Source of the DNA: Rhodococcus sp. B7740
Lineage (GTDB): Bacteria > Actinomycetota > Actinomycetes > Mycobacteriales > Mycobacteriaceae
Length of the DNA stretch: 64,000 bases
Direction of reading: 5' to 3'
NCBI RefSeq assembly: GCF_000954115.1
Contig: NZ_CP010797.1
Location: forward strand, 682,001-746,000
Numbering within the stretch: position 1 is the stretch's first letter; each line of letters starts with the position of its first letter. The notes beneath the pieces were generated by a model that was not told where the DNA came from, did no database searches, and saw only the letters and a list, made by a program, of their open reading frames with translations. Of the stretch, positions 7,885-17,914 are shown piece after piece. The position numbers and the translations under genes are program-made.

Positions 7885-8319
7885 ATGGCGGAGAAAACCC
7901 AGAGGTCGATCGTCGTCGAAGCCCCACCGAGTCGGGTCATGGACGTCATCGCCGATTTCGACGCGTACCCCACGTGGGTGTCGGCCGCGAAATCCGTCGA
8001 GGTCCTCGAGGTCGACGAGGACGGCCGTGGCAAGCGCGTCAAGTTCGTGCTCGATGCGGGAATGGTCAAGGACACCTACGAACTCGAGTACGACTGGGCG
8101 GCGGACGGCAATTCGGTCTCGTGGAATCTCGTGTCCGGTGAGATGCAGAAGTCTCAGAACGGCTCGTACACGTTGAAGGAGACCGGCGGCGGCACCGACG
8201 TGACGTACGAGCTCACCGTCGATCTGAACATCCCGATGATCGGTCTGTTCAAGCGCAAAGCAGAAAAGGTCATCACCGACACCGCGCTCAAGGAATTGAA
8301 GAAGCGGGTCGAAGGCTGA
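7885..8319 (+). CDS. polyketide cyclase/dehydrase-like SRPBCC protein (Rv2185c-like)
   Basis: A 144-residue protein with the complete SRPBCC pattern: N-terminal strand RSIVVEAPPSRVMDVIADFD, the helix PTWVSAAKSVEVLE, alternating strands, and a C-terminal amphipathic helix ending ALKELKKRV. The family binds hydrophobic ligands in a helix-grip cavity. It lies between the Rv2186c-like gene and the ArsA-like ATPase, matching the mycobacterial order. ATG start; the AGGAAG upstream is about 15 bp away, so the ribosome-binding site is weak. Ligand and role unknown. Confidence 0.8.
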   Translation: MAEKTQRSIVVEAPPSRVMDVIADFDAYPTWVSAAKSVEVLEVDEDGRGKRVKFVLDAGMVKDTYELEYDWAADGNSVSWNLVSGEMQKSQNGSYTLKETGGGTDVTYELTVDLNIPMIGLFKRKAEKVITDTALKELKKRVEG

Positions 8320-8348
8320 CCGACGCTCGCACTGAAGCCCGCACCACG

Positions 8349-9575
8349 GTGTTGCTGTTCCTCGGCAAAGGTGGCGCGGGTAAGACGACGTTGGCGGCTG
8401 CGTCGGGTCTGCGACTGGCTCAGGCCGGTGAACGGGTGCTGATCGCCTCCGTCGACCAGGCGCACTCGCTCGCCGACGCATTCGCGGGGGACGCAGAGGC
8501 CGAGGATTCGTCCGGTGTTCGTTCGATCGCTCCTGGTCTCGACATCGTCGAGATCGATACGTTGGCGTTGCTCGAAGCGCGGTACCGGGGGCTGGGCTCG
8601 CTGATGGCCGTGGCGTCCGCGGGACACGAGCACGGGGTGAGTTTCGGGGCGATCGAACCGGAGGAGCTGCTCGGTCTTCCCGGAGTCGAAGAGCTGCTCG
8701 GTATGCACGAGATCGTCCGTCTCGCCGACGAGAATCGCTGGGACACAGTGATAGTCGATCTTCCCGCATCCGCGGATGCCCTGCGGACGCTGCAGCTGCC
8801 CGATACCGTCGCCGCGTACGTCGAGCGGATCTGGCCCCTGCATGCTCGGATGGTCTCGGGCACCGGCTCCGATGTACGTCTGACCCTCGTGGTGGCGATG
8901 ATCGAGCGAATCCTCGCTCAGGTCGGCTCCGTCCGGTCCCTGATCACCGACTCCGCTCGTACCGGGGCGACCGTCGTCGTCACCGCCGAACAGCTGTCGG
9001 TCGTCGACGCGGAGAGAACACTGTCGGCGGCTGCTCTGCTCGGCATCAGAATCGATCGTGTTCTGGTCAACAGAATCCTGCCGAAGCTCACCGCGTCGTC
9101 GATCGGTCTCGTGGGCGCTCACCCGGCGGTGTTCTGGTTCGAGAGGTGGCGGGCGGCGCAGCTCGACGCGGTCGCCGAGCTGCGTCGACGCGTCGGTACG
9201 GTACCGATCGTGGAGGTGGAGCACGCTCCCGGTGAACCGGTAGGGTTGGGGCCCTTGCAAGATGTGGCCGATCGCCTCGAACCGGACTCCCTCGAACGGA
9301 GCGCGCCGGGCTGGGGTGAGCAGCCTTCGGTGGTGCTCGAGTCGGGTACCGGACTCGAATCCGTGTATGCGATGAGAATGCTGCTGCCGGTGGCGGATTC
9401 GACGACCTTGGGCTTGGGGCGAGTGGAGGACGACTTGATAGTCAGTGCCGACGGGAGGCGACGGCGCATCACATTGGCGTCGGTGCTGCGTCGGTGCATC
9501 GCCGACTCCGCCGAACTCGACGGACCGTTCCTCGTTGTGCGTTTTCGCCCGAATCCCGACGTGTGGCCACTGTGA
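8349..9575 (+). CDS. ArsA/GET3-like ATPase (Rv2184c-like)
   Basis: A 408-residue P-loop ATPase starting at GTG and reading straight into a deviant Walker A, GKGGAGKTT, at residues 6-14, with the switch-like SVDQAHSLADAF next. DTVIVDLPAS near residue 137 is the Walker B region. The family couples ATP hydrolysis to handling of membrane-protein or metal clients, but the actinobacterial Rv2184c group has no assigned substrate. It follows the SRPBCC gene by 29 bp and precedes a CxxCPxC protein, a fixed neighbourhood in Mycobacteriales suggesting joint function. Confidence 0.85.
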   Translation: MLLFLGKGGAGKTTLAAASGLRLAQAGERVLIASVDQAHSLADAFAGDAEAEDSSGVRSIAPGLDIVEIDTLALLEARYRGLGSLMAVASAGHEHGVSFGAIEPEELLGLPGVEELLGMHEIVRLADENRWDTVIVDLPASADALRTLQLPDTVAAYVERIWPLHARMVSGTGSDVRLTLVVAMIERILAQVGSVRSLITDSARTGATVVVTAEQLSVVDAERTLSAAALLGIRIDRVLVNRILPKLTASSIGLVGAHPAVFWFERWRAAQLDAVAELRRRVGTVPIVEVEHAPGEPVGLGPLQDVADRLEPDSLERSAPGWGEQPSVVLESGTGLESVYAMRMLLPVADSTTLGLGRVEDDLIVSADGRRRRITLASVLRRCIADSAELDGPFLVVRFRPNPDVWPL

Positions 9576-9614
9576 CTTCTACGACCTCTACGACCCGACG
9601 GCCGGGGTGATCCG

Positions 9615-10088
9615 ATGACCTCGGACCATTCCGAGCTGGGGGCGGATTTGCTGGCCCTGGCGGACACCGTGCTGACGCGACTCGAGCCGATCCTGCGCCG
9701 GGTCGCCGAGACGCAGCAGGATCGTGACCAACAGGGATGCAGTTGGTGCCCGGTCTGCGCGCTCGCGGCCCTGGTGCGCGGTGAGCGCCACGATCTGGTC
9801 GAGCTCGTGGCCTCCGAGAGCGTCGTGGTGATCGCGCTGTTGCGTCAGTTGCTCGCAGATCACACGACCTCCGGGGCTCCACATTCTGCGACGCAGGCAC
9901 CCACCGAGTCGCCGTCACCCGAGGCCGCGGCCGAATCCGGACCCGGCAGTGCCGACGTCCCCTCGGACCCGGCAGAGGTCGCGGACGTGTCGATCGACAC
10001 GAAACTGCAGGATGCCCGCCCCGCGTCGTTCGTTCCGATTACCGTTCGAGTGAAGAATTCGCAGTCGGACGAGCGGGAGCGTCCGTGA
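9615..10088 (+). CDS. conserved protein with CxxCPxC motif (Rv2183c-like)
   Basis: A 157-residue protein. The N-terminal half is helical and holds CSWCPVC at about residues 42-48, a likely metal or redox site, followed by ALAALVRGERHDLVE. The C-terminal part is Ser/Pro/Glu-rich and probably disordered, ending in a short VPITVRVKN-like segment. It lies 39 bp after the ArsA-like ATPase and 55 bp before the ROK kinase. Function unknown; the pairing with the ATPase is conserved as Rv2184c-Rv2183c. Confidence 0.7.
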   Translation: MTSDHSELGADLLALADTVLTRLEPILRRVAETQQDRDQQGCSWCPVCALAALVRGERHDLVELVASESVVVIALLRQLLADHTTSGAPHSATQAPTESPSPEAAAESGPGSADVPSDPAEVADVSIDTKLQDARPASFVPITVRVKNSQSDERERP

Positions 10089-10143
10089 GCGGAGCGACTC
10101 GGGTGCAGGCCGCGTGGGGGACGGCCGAGGAAGGCATGAACGA

Positions 10144-11118
10144 ATGAAGCGGCACCACCAGCGATTGACGGTCGGCATCGACGTGGGCGGGACGAGCCTG
10201 CGCGCGTCGGTCGTCGACGAGGACGGTCAGGTACTCGACTCGACTGCCGCTCCTACCCCGCACACTGCTCGCGCCCTCGAACGCGGTCTCGACCGCGCCG
10301 TGCAGGAACTTGCCGGGCGACACGACATCGCGGCCGTAGGGCTCGCCGTCGCCGGGTTCATCGACTCCGATCGCACGACGGTTCTCTTCGCCCCGCATCT
10401 GCCGTGGGTGAACACCCCCGTGGCGACGGAGATGAGCATGCGCATCGGTCTGCCGGTCCTGCTCGAGCACGACGCCAATTCTGCGGCTTGGGCCGAGTAT
10501 CGCTTCGGTGCCGCGTCCGGTGGTCGCAACGTGGTGATGGTGGCCATCGGTACCGGCATCGGTGCTGCGCTGCTGATCGACGGCAGGATCTATCGGGGCA
10601 GCCACGGGGTGGCACCGGAACTCGGTCACATCCAGGTCGTGCCGGACGGTCGGGCATGTCCCTGCGGCAAGCGCGGCTGCTGGGAGCGGTACTGCAGCGG
10701 CACCGCTCTGGTGGACACGGCAGTCGAGTTACTGGCGGCGGACCCGGCGTCGTCGACAACCCTGGCACGCGAGGTGTTCCTCGACCCGGGGTCTCTGACC
10801 GGCCGCCGCATCGCCGGCGCTGCGCACGAGGGCGACTCCATCGCCCGCCGCACGATGGAAGACTTCGCGCAATGGCTCGGCGTCGGGCTCTCGATGGTCA
10901 GCGACGTGTACGACCCCGATCTGATCGTGTTGGCCGGTGGAGTGGCGACGTCGTCGAGTCAGTTCCTGGCCCGCGCGACCGACAAGTACGCCGAGCTGGT
11001 GACCGGTGCGGGGCATCGGCCTCTCGCGCGGATTCGCAGTACTCAACTCGGTGAGGCAGCGGGCATGATCGGGGCCGCGGAGTTGGCCCGTGCGCAGTTC
11101 GTCACCGGGGTTCGGTGA
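10144..11118 (+). CDS. ROK-family sugar kinase (probable glucokinase)
   Basis: A 324-residue cytoplasmic kinase. It has the N-terminal phosphate loop VGIDVGGTSLRA, the catalytic Asp in EHDANSAAWAE, IGTGIGAAL, and the ROK zinc signature with CPCGKRGCWE preceded by a His in ELGHIQV, all diagnostic of ROK kinases such as Streptomyces GlkA. No N-terminal DNA-binding domain is present, so it is an enzyme, not an NagC-type repressor. The ATG at 10144 follows AGGAAGG; a GTG at 10114 would add ten residues. It sits between genes that are adjacent in M. tuberculosis (Rv2183c and Rv2182c). Glucose is the most likely substrate. Confidence 0.85.
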   Translation: MKRHHQRLTVGIDVGGTSLRASVVDEDGQVLDSTAAPTPHTARALERGLDRAVQELAGRHDIAAVGLAVAGFIDSDRTTVLFAPHLPWVNTPVATEMSMRIGLPVLLEHDANSAAWAEYRFGAASGGRNVVMVAIGTGIGAALLIDGRIYRGSHGVAPELGHIQVVPDGRACPCGKRGCWERYCSGTALVDTAVELLAADPASSTTLAREVFLDPGSLTGRRIAGAAHEGDSIARRTMEDFAQWLGVGLSMVSDVYDPDLIVLAGGVATSSSQFLARATDKYAELVTGAGHRPLARIRSTQLGEAAGMIGAAELARAQFVTGVR

Positions 11119-11297
11119 CTGTCCTTCGCCCGGTTCCTGTGACCTCTGTCCCGGGTTCGGAGATGATGTGGCTGGTGTCATAAACCGTGGGTACAGTTCA
11201 CTACGCGGCACGGTTCGAGGAGGCACGGCCGCAGTCGATTCGCTCCAGGGCGAGGCGGCACCAAACGATTTCCCGACCATCTTCAGGGAGCATGTCA

Positions 11298-12026
11298 ATG
11301 TGGTACTGGCTGGTTAAGTACATTTTCGTCGGCCCCCTTCTCATCGCCCTTGGTCGGCCCACGATCGAGGGTGCGGAGAACATCCCGACGGAGGGTCCGG
11401 TCATTCTGGCCAGCAACCACAAGGCCGTTCTCGATTCCTTCTATCTCCCGCTCAAGACGCCCAGGCGCATCACCTTCCTCGCCAAGAGCGAGTACTTCAC
11501 TGGACCGGGTCTCAAGGGTGCGTTCCAGAAGTGGTTCTTCACCGCGGTCGGTCAGGTGCCGATCGATCGCACCGGAGCCGACGCGGCACAGGACGCTCTC
11601 AACGCAGGTGTGCGCGTGATCGAAGCAGGCAAGGTTCTGGGTATCTACCCCGAGGGCACGCGGTCGCCCGACGCGCGGCTGTACAAGGGCAAGACCGGGA
11701 TGGCGCGTCTGGCACTGCAGACCGGGGTCCAGGTGATCCCGGTTGCGATGATCGGTACCGAGAAGATGAACCCGATCGGTTCGCGAGTGTGGCGTCCGGC
11801 GAAGGTCACCATCCGAATCGGAAAGCCCATCGACTTCTCTCGCTTCGAAGGTATGGCCGGCAACCGCTTCGTCGAGCGTGCCGTCACCGACGAGGTGATG
11901 TACGACCTGATGTTGCTCTCCGGTCAGGAGTACGTGGATGTGTACGCCGCGTCTCTGAAGAAGGCTGCACCCGAGGCGGAGTCGGCTCCGACCGCGCAGC
12001 GTATTCCGGATTCCAAGGCCAGCTGA
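11298..12026 (+). CDS. 1-acyl-glycerol-3-phosphate acyltransferase (PlsC family, Rv2182c-like)
   Basis: A 242-residue membrane-associated acyltransferase. It starts with a hydrophobic anchor (WYWLVKYIFVGPLLIAL), then the catalytic NHKAVLDS (H-x4-D block), FTAVGQVPIDR, and the glycerophosphate-binding YPEGTRS. It acylates lysophosphatidate or a related lyso-lipid. The ATG at 11298 has GGGAG 7 bp upstream; an ATG two codons earlier is too close to that site. The 179 bp before it hold a TACAGT hexamer near 11192 but no recognised element. Convergent with the mannosyltransferase locus. Confidence 0.88.
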   Translation: MWYWLVKYIFVGPLLIALGRPTIEGAENIPTEGPVILASNHKAVLDSFYLPLKTPRRITFLAKSEYFTGPGLKGAFQKWFFTAVGQVPIDRTGADAAQDALNAGVRVIEAGKVLGIYPEGTRSPDARLYKGKTGMARLALQTGVQVIPVAMIGTEKMNPIGSRVWRPAKVTIRIGKPIDFSRFEGMAGNRFVERAVTDEVMYDLMLLSGQEYVDVYAASLKKAAPEAESAPTAQRIPDSKAS

Positions 12027-12047
12027 AGCTGCCGGCTCGCTCCGCGA

Positions 12048-13339
12048 TCAGAGTGCGGAGCGGGTGTCGGCCTTCGTACCGGTTCGGTCGGTCCATCCGA
12101 TCGCAGCAAGCGCGACGATCGACGCGAGAGCCCACCACACGTAGCCCGAGGCCGCGAACTGATCCACGAGCGGCCAGCCGAGGCCGCTCCATCGGCCCTC
12201 GCCGAGCTTCCAGTGCGGCGGGTAGAGCATCAACGCCAGCCCGACGGCCACCAGGGTCGCCAGCAGCGCACTGCGGCGGCGATAACCGAGAACGGCGAGC
12301 ACAACGGTGAACGGGATGGCCCACACCCAGTGATGTGACCACGAGACCGGCGACACCAGCAGACCGAACATGGCGTTGATCGTCAGCGCCAGCGCAGTCT
12401 CGCCTGCGGCAAAAGCTTTCCGCATCGCCACCGCCGCGATGGCGAGCACCACCACCGACAACGCGAGCCACAGGATCGATCGGGGCACTTCGTCCAACCC
12501 GAGCCGTGCGAGCACTCCTGTGATCGACTGATTGGGTGGGTAGGCCGGGCCGCCGATTCGGTCGGAATCGACGATCGTCTCGGTCCAGTACCTCACCGAG
12601 TCGGACCACGTGAGCGCGAAACCGATCGCGGTGAAGACCGCAAAACTCAGTACCGACACCACCGCTGCTCGAAAGTCCTTGCGCAACAGGAAGAACAGTA
12701 CGAACACCGCGGGCGTGAGTTTGACGGCGGCCACGAGACCGATCAGCACACCTCGGGGCCACGGCGTCTTCTTCGGTAGGCAGTCCAGTGCAACGAACGC
12801 CATCAGCACGATGTTGATCTGCCCGTAGTTCAGCGTCGAGGTGACCGGCTCCAGTACGAGCACGGCCACCGCGAACGCGGCACCGGCGGACCACCACAAC
12901 AGTGCGCGAGGGCGTACCCCGAGCGAGGTGAGAGTGACCACGATCGTCACCAGCAGCAAGAGCATGGACAGCACGGTGACCGCGATCGAGGCGGCGTACA
13001 GCGACACCGACGACAGCGGGCTGAAGATCGCCGCGGCGATCGGGGATAGGTGAACGGCAGCGTGGTACCGGTCGCGATCGGAGGCAGTTGACCGTAGAGA
13101 TCCCCGCCCTCGGCGAACACCTGACCGCCGAGTCGATACACGTCCAGATCCAGTCGGTAGTGCTCGCCGATCGGACGCAGACCCGGGAAGCCGTTGAGAT
13201 GGAACAGCACGCCCACGACGGCACCGATCAGCACGAGGACCCTGCTCGACGCCACCGCCCAACTCGGCCACCGGCGTCGCGTCGGCGCGGCAGGCTCCGG
13301 TGCTTCGGCGACCGGACGGTTGGTGTCGGGCGAGGTCAC
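12048..13339 (-). pseudogene. GT87 alpha-1,2-mannosyltransferase (MptC/Rv2181-like), frameshifted
   Basis: The N-terminal frame starts at GTG 13339 with AAAGGGA upstream and reads a membrane anchor and GGDLYGQLPP to TTLPFTYP. The homologous reading then continues in another frame with PIAAAIFSPL and multiple membrane segments to the stop at 12048. The shift falls in the GGGG run at 13042-13045; a fifth G would restore one 430-residue protein, close to the 427 of Rv2181. The family is a polytopic GT-C enzyme that adds alpha-1,2-mannose branches to lipomannan and lipoarabinomannan from polyprenyl-phosphomannose. It may be a sequencing indel or a real inactivation. NYGQINIVLM and SWSHHWVW are typical family motifs. 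Confidence 0.82.
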
Positions 13340-13418
13340 AACGTTCCCTTTCAGGGCTGTTCGGATCGGGGCTACCGGTACGTGGGGGGCGTGTCCAGGA
13401 CGCGCTAGGGTGAGCCGC

Positions 13419-13910
13419 GTGCGCTACTTCTACGACACAGAGTTCATCGAGGATGGTCGCACAATCGAGTTGGTCTCGATCGGTGTGGTGTCGGAGGACG
13501 GTCGCGAGTTCTATGCGGTGTCCTCCGAGTTCGACCCCGAGCGCGCCGGCCGCTGGGTTCGACGCAACGTACTTCCCAAGTTGCCACCGTACTCGTCGCC
13601 GCTGTGGATGAGCCGGTCGCGAATCCGGGACGAACTGCTCGAATTTCTCGTTCCGCACTACGGTGCCGAGGTCGAACTGTGGGCGTGGGTTGCGGCGTAC
13701 GACCATGTGGCGCTCTGCCAGCTGTGGGGCTCGATGACCGAGTTGCCGCGTTCGCTGCCGCGGTTCACTCGTGAGCTGCGCCAGCACTGGGAGGATCGCG
13801 GCAGTCCCGAGCTGCCGTCGGTGCCAGACGACGCTCATGACGCCCTCGCCGACGCGCGGCACAATCTGGCGAAGTTCCAGGCGATCGAGGAGCACTCCTA
13901 CCGCGGGTGA
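13419..13910 (+). CDS. DEDDh 3'-5' exoribonuclease, RNase AS-like (Rv2179c)
   Basis: A 163-residue exonuclease. Asp6 and Glu8 in RYFYDTEFIEDG form the first catalytic pair, a middle Asp lies in AAYDHVAL, and the last His-Asp pair is in HDALADARHN. Rv2179c was described as a DEDDh RNase related to RNase AS that trims 3' overhangs. GTG start; TAGGG lies 8 bp upstream, and GTG 13410 is a possible earlier start. It stands divergently from the mannosyltransferase and 45 bp before the DAHP synthase gene. Confidence 0.85.
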   Translation: MRYFYDTEFIEDGRTIELVSIGVVSEDGREFYAVSSEFDPERAGRWVRRNVLPKLPPYSSPLWMSRSRIRDELLEFLVPHYGAEVELWAWVAAYDHVALCQLWGSMTELPRSLPRFTRELRQHWEDRGSPELPSVPDDAHDALADARHNLAKFQAIEEHSYRG

Positions 13911-15341
<1,431 letters not shown>

Positions 15342-17339
15342 TCAGGGCAGCGAGACGACCTTGACCTCGGACCCCGGTTCCACGCGAGAACCGGCTCCGG
15401 GGCTCTGGCTGATGACCAGAGATCCGTCGGTGTCCACCACCTGACGGACGTCGATGGGCAGGCCCAACGTTTCGAGGGTGGTCCGGGCCGAGCCCACCGA
15501 CCGGCCGAGCAGCGACGGCACGGTGACGGCATTGGATACCTCAAGCACCGCGGTCGACCCGGATCTCACCGTCTCGCCGGCTTCCGGCGTCGTCCCGATC
15601 GCCTTTCCGCCGTCGGTGTCCTCGTCGAAGGCCTCTCGAACCTCGCCGACGGTGATGCCGACCGATTCCAGCGTCGTTCGGGCCTGGTCCACGCTCTGCC
15701 CACGTACGTCGGGTACCTCGACCGGCGGTGCGCCTTTGCTGCGTAGGACCGTGACCGAGCTGCCGGTGGTCAGGACCGTGCCCGGAGGTGGGTCCAGTGC
15801 CGCGACTCCGCCGATCGGTGCGGAGGTACTGAAGGCCTCGCCGCCGTCGACGGGTGTGAAAGTCCGGTCTCGCAATTGCTGTTCCATGTCTTCGACGGAT
15901 GCGTCCGCGTCGATGGACGGAACCGTGGGGCTACCCAAGGACACCAGGAGAAACACCGTGTCGCCCTTGGCAATTCGCGATCCGCCGGTGGGGTCGGTGC
16001 CGATGAGAAGATCGGTGTCCACCGAGTCGGAGTAGGTTCCGCGCACCGCGGCCTCGAGGCCGGCCGCCTCCACGGCGCTGGTCGCACCGGTGGTGTCGAG
16101 CCCGTCCACCACCGGGACAGCTGTGTATCGCCCGGAGCCCATCCACCAACCGCCGAAGCCGACCAAGACGGCGAGCAGGGCGACGACGAGGAGCCAGATG
16201 ACGATCGCGCGGCGCGATCGTTGGCGATCGGCGTCGAAGTCGGGGAACTCGTAGTGCCGTCGGCCGGTCGGGAGTGGCCCTGGCGGCGGCCCGTCGAACG
16301 GTTCCTGGCTGTCATCGACGCCTCGGGACGTGGGCGAGGTGACCACCCGGGTGTGCTGCACCCCGTGTTGCTGGGGCGGGGGCGGAGAATTGTCCACGAC
16401 CTGGGTGTGAGCGGACGGCGGACGGTTGCCTGCCACCGTCGTCGGTGCTCCGGCCGCGGCCGAGCTCAGGTGCTCGGCCGAGCGTTTGGGTGCGGGCACG
16501 CGATACTCGGGCAGCGCGAGCGCCGATGCGGCAGCGCGCAGGGCACGGGCCATGTCGTCGGCATTGCGGTACCGGTGCTCCGGGTCGCGGACGGTGGCCC
16601 GTTGGACCACCTCGTCGAACTGCGGGGGAACGCCGGCGATGAGGGTGGAGGGGCGTGGTACGTCGTTGTCGATGCGCTGGTATGCGATGGACAGTGAGGT
16701 GTCGCCGGTGAACGGTGTGCGTCCGGTCAGAAGCTCGAACAACACGACACCGACGCCGTACACGTCGCTGCTCGCGGACGCGGAGCCGGTGGTGACCTGC
16801 TCGGGAGACAGGTACGCGGCGGTGCCCAGAATCACACTGCTCGACGTCACGGTGGACGCTGCGATGGCCCGGACGAGACCGAAGTCGGCGATCTTCACGT
16901 CGCCGTCGTCGCTGATCAGGATGTTCTCGGGTTTGATGTCGCGGTGCACGAGGCCGGCTCGGTGTGCGACGGCGAGTGCGTCGAGGACCGGGCGAACGAC
17001 GGCCGCGGCAGCGTGCGGAGGCATCGGACCGCGCTCGCGCAGCAGTTCACGCAGAGTTCCGCCCTCGACGAGTTCCATGACGAGGAAGGCGTGTTCGCCG
17101 TCGCGCCCGTGGTCGTAGACGGCGACGAGGCCCGGGTGGCTGAGCCTGGCCACGGCACGTGCCTCGAACTCGAAGCGTTGCACGAACTGGGGGTCCTCGG
17201 CGAACTTCGGGTCCATGATCTTCACCGCCACGGGGCGGTCGAGCCTGGTGTCGAGTCCGCGGTAGACCGTCGACATACCGCCGCGCGCGATCGGTGCGTC
17301 TATTCGGTATCGACGATCGAGCATCGAACCCGGTATCAC
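15342..17339 (-). CDS. pknL: serine/threonine protein kinase PknL with four PASTA repeats
   Basis: A 665-residue kinase. The N-terminal Hanks domain (about 12-275) has IARGGMSTVYRG, HRDIKPEN and ADFGLVRA. A Pro-rich juxtamembrane region (about 290-375) and one membrane helix (about 380-402) follow, and then about four extracellular PASTA repeats recognisable by PDVRGQSVDQA-like text and GxxVxxGSxV ends. PASTA repeats bind peptidoglycan fragments or lipid II. M. tuberculosis PknL is far shorter (399 residues) and lacks them; the corynebacterial form has them. GTG start with GGGGAGG 5 bp upstream. Divergent from the Rv2175c-like gene, a known PknL substrate in mycobacteria. Confidence 0.93.
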   Translation of the reverse strand: MIPGSMLDRRYRIDAPIARGGMSTVYRGLDTRLDRPVAVKIMDPKFAEDPQFVQRFEFEARAVARLSHPGLVAVYDHGRDGEHAFLVMELVEGGTLRELLRERGPMPPHAAAAVVRPVLDALAVAHRAGLVHRDIKPENILISDDGDVKIADFGLVRAIAASTVTSSSVILGTAAYLSPEQVTTGSASASSDVYGVGVVLFELLTGRTPFTGDTSLSIAYQRIDNDVPRPSTLIAGVPPQFDEVVQRATVRDPEHRYRNADDMARALRAAASALALPEYRVPAPKRSAEHLSSAAAGAPTTVAGNRPPSAHTQVVDNSPPPPQQHGVQHTRVVTSPTSRGVDDSQEPFDGPPPGPLPTGRRHYEFPDFDADRQRSRRAIVIWLLVVALLAVLVGFGGWWMGSGRYTAVPVVDGLDTTGATSAVEAAGLEAAVRGTYSDSVDTDLLIGTDPTGGSRIAKGDTVFLLVSLGSPTVPSIDADASVEDMEQQLRDRTFTPVDGGEAFSTSAPIGGVAALDPPPGTVLTTGSSVTVLRSKGAPPVEVPDVRGQSVDQARTTLESVGITVGEVREAFDEDTDGGKAIGTTPEAGETVRSGSTAVLEVSNAVTVPSLLGRSVGSARTTLETLGLPIDVRQVVDTDGSLVISQSPGAGSRVEPGSEVKVVSLP

Positions 17340-17468
17340 CGAACCTCCCCTCGTCGTCCACTCGTCTTCCGGCTCGGTCGCCGGACACTGAAGACGATCG
17401 TATCGGTGCCGGGGATACCGACCGACGATCGTGGCTTGTGTCTTCGGACCGGCTGGGTCGGCTGCACA

Positions 17469-17494
17469 GGAGTGGAGCCTGCGGAACGACCCGG
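17469..17494 (+). repeat. third, shortened copy of the 7232-7302 repeat
   Basis: GGAGTGGAGCCTGC followed by GGAACGACCCGG matches the core of the 37-bp units near 7250, with two bases missing in the middle. It lies in the 203-bp divergent region between pknL and the Rv2175c-like gene, where both promoters must be. Confidence 0.7.
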
Positions 17495-17542
17495 CTGCGA
17501 CGCTTTTGAAGTCTCGATGCCGGACCCGTTAACGTTACCTGC

Positions 17543-17914
17543 GTGAGTGCCATTCCCTATGCCGACGACGTGCTCGATCCGTCGGAGTCCGTGCTGCAGT
17601 TCGCCGATGTCGCGAAGATCCTCGACGTCCCCAAGACCCGCGTCGAACAGCTCGTCCGAGATCGCCAGTTGCTCGCCCTGAAGCGTTCACGCGTGCCCGT
17701 CGTACCGGAACAGTTCCTCGATTCGAGCAAGGGCACCATCGTCAAGGGGCTGCCCGGTCTCCTGGCCGTGCTGCACGACGGCGGCTACGAGGACGAGGAA
17801 ATCCTGCGGTGGCTGTTCACCGAGGACGAGAGCCTGCCGGGTGCACCCGTCGCTGCTCTGCACGGCGACCTGATGCGCGAAGTGATCAGGCGCGCACAGG
17901 CCATGGCCTTCTAG
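17543..17914 (+). CDS. Rv2175c-like winged-helix DNA-binding protein
   Basis: A 123-residue protein. Residues about 18-55 (QFADVAKILDVPKTRVEQLVRDRQ) form a helix-turn-helix like MerR/excisionase domains; the C-terminal half is helical (ILRWLFTEDE). Rv2175c binds DNA and is phosphorylated by PknL on an N-terminal Thr, which inhibits binding. Here the N-terminus has Ser residues (S2, S14, S16) but no Thr before the helix-turn-helix, so the phosphosite may differ. GTG start. Its TAG overlaps the stop of convergent crtB at 17911-17914. Confidence 0.85.
   Translation: MSAIPYADDVLDPSESVLQFADVAKILDVPKTRVEQLVRDRQLLALKRSRVPVVPEQFLDSSKGTIVKGLPGLLAVLHDGGYEDEEILRWLFTEDESLPGAPVAALHGDLMREVIRRAQAMAF

Noticed and set aside
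10114..10143. Longer start for the ROK kinase at GTG 10114
   Set aside because: Adds Arg/Gly-rich residues outside the family fold; ATG 10144 has AGGAAGG at proper spacing.
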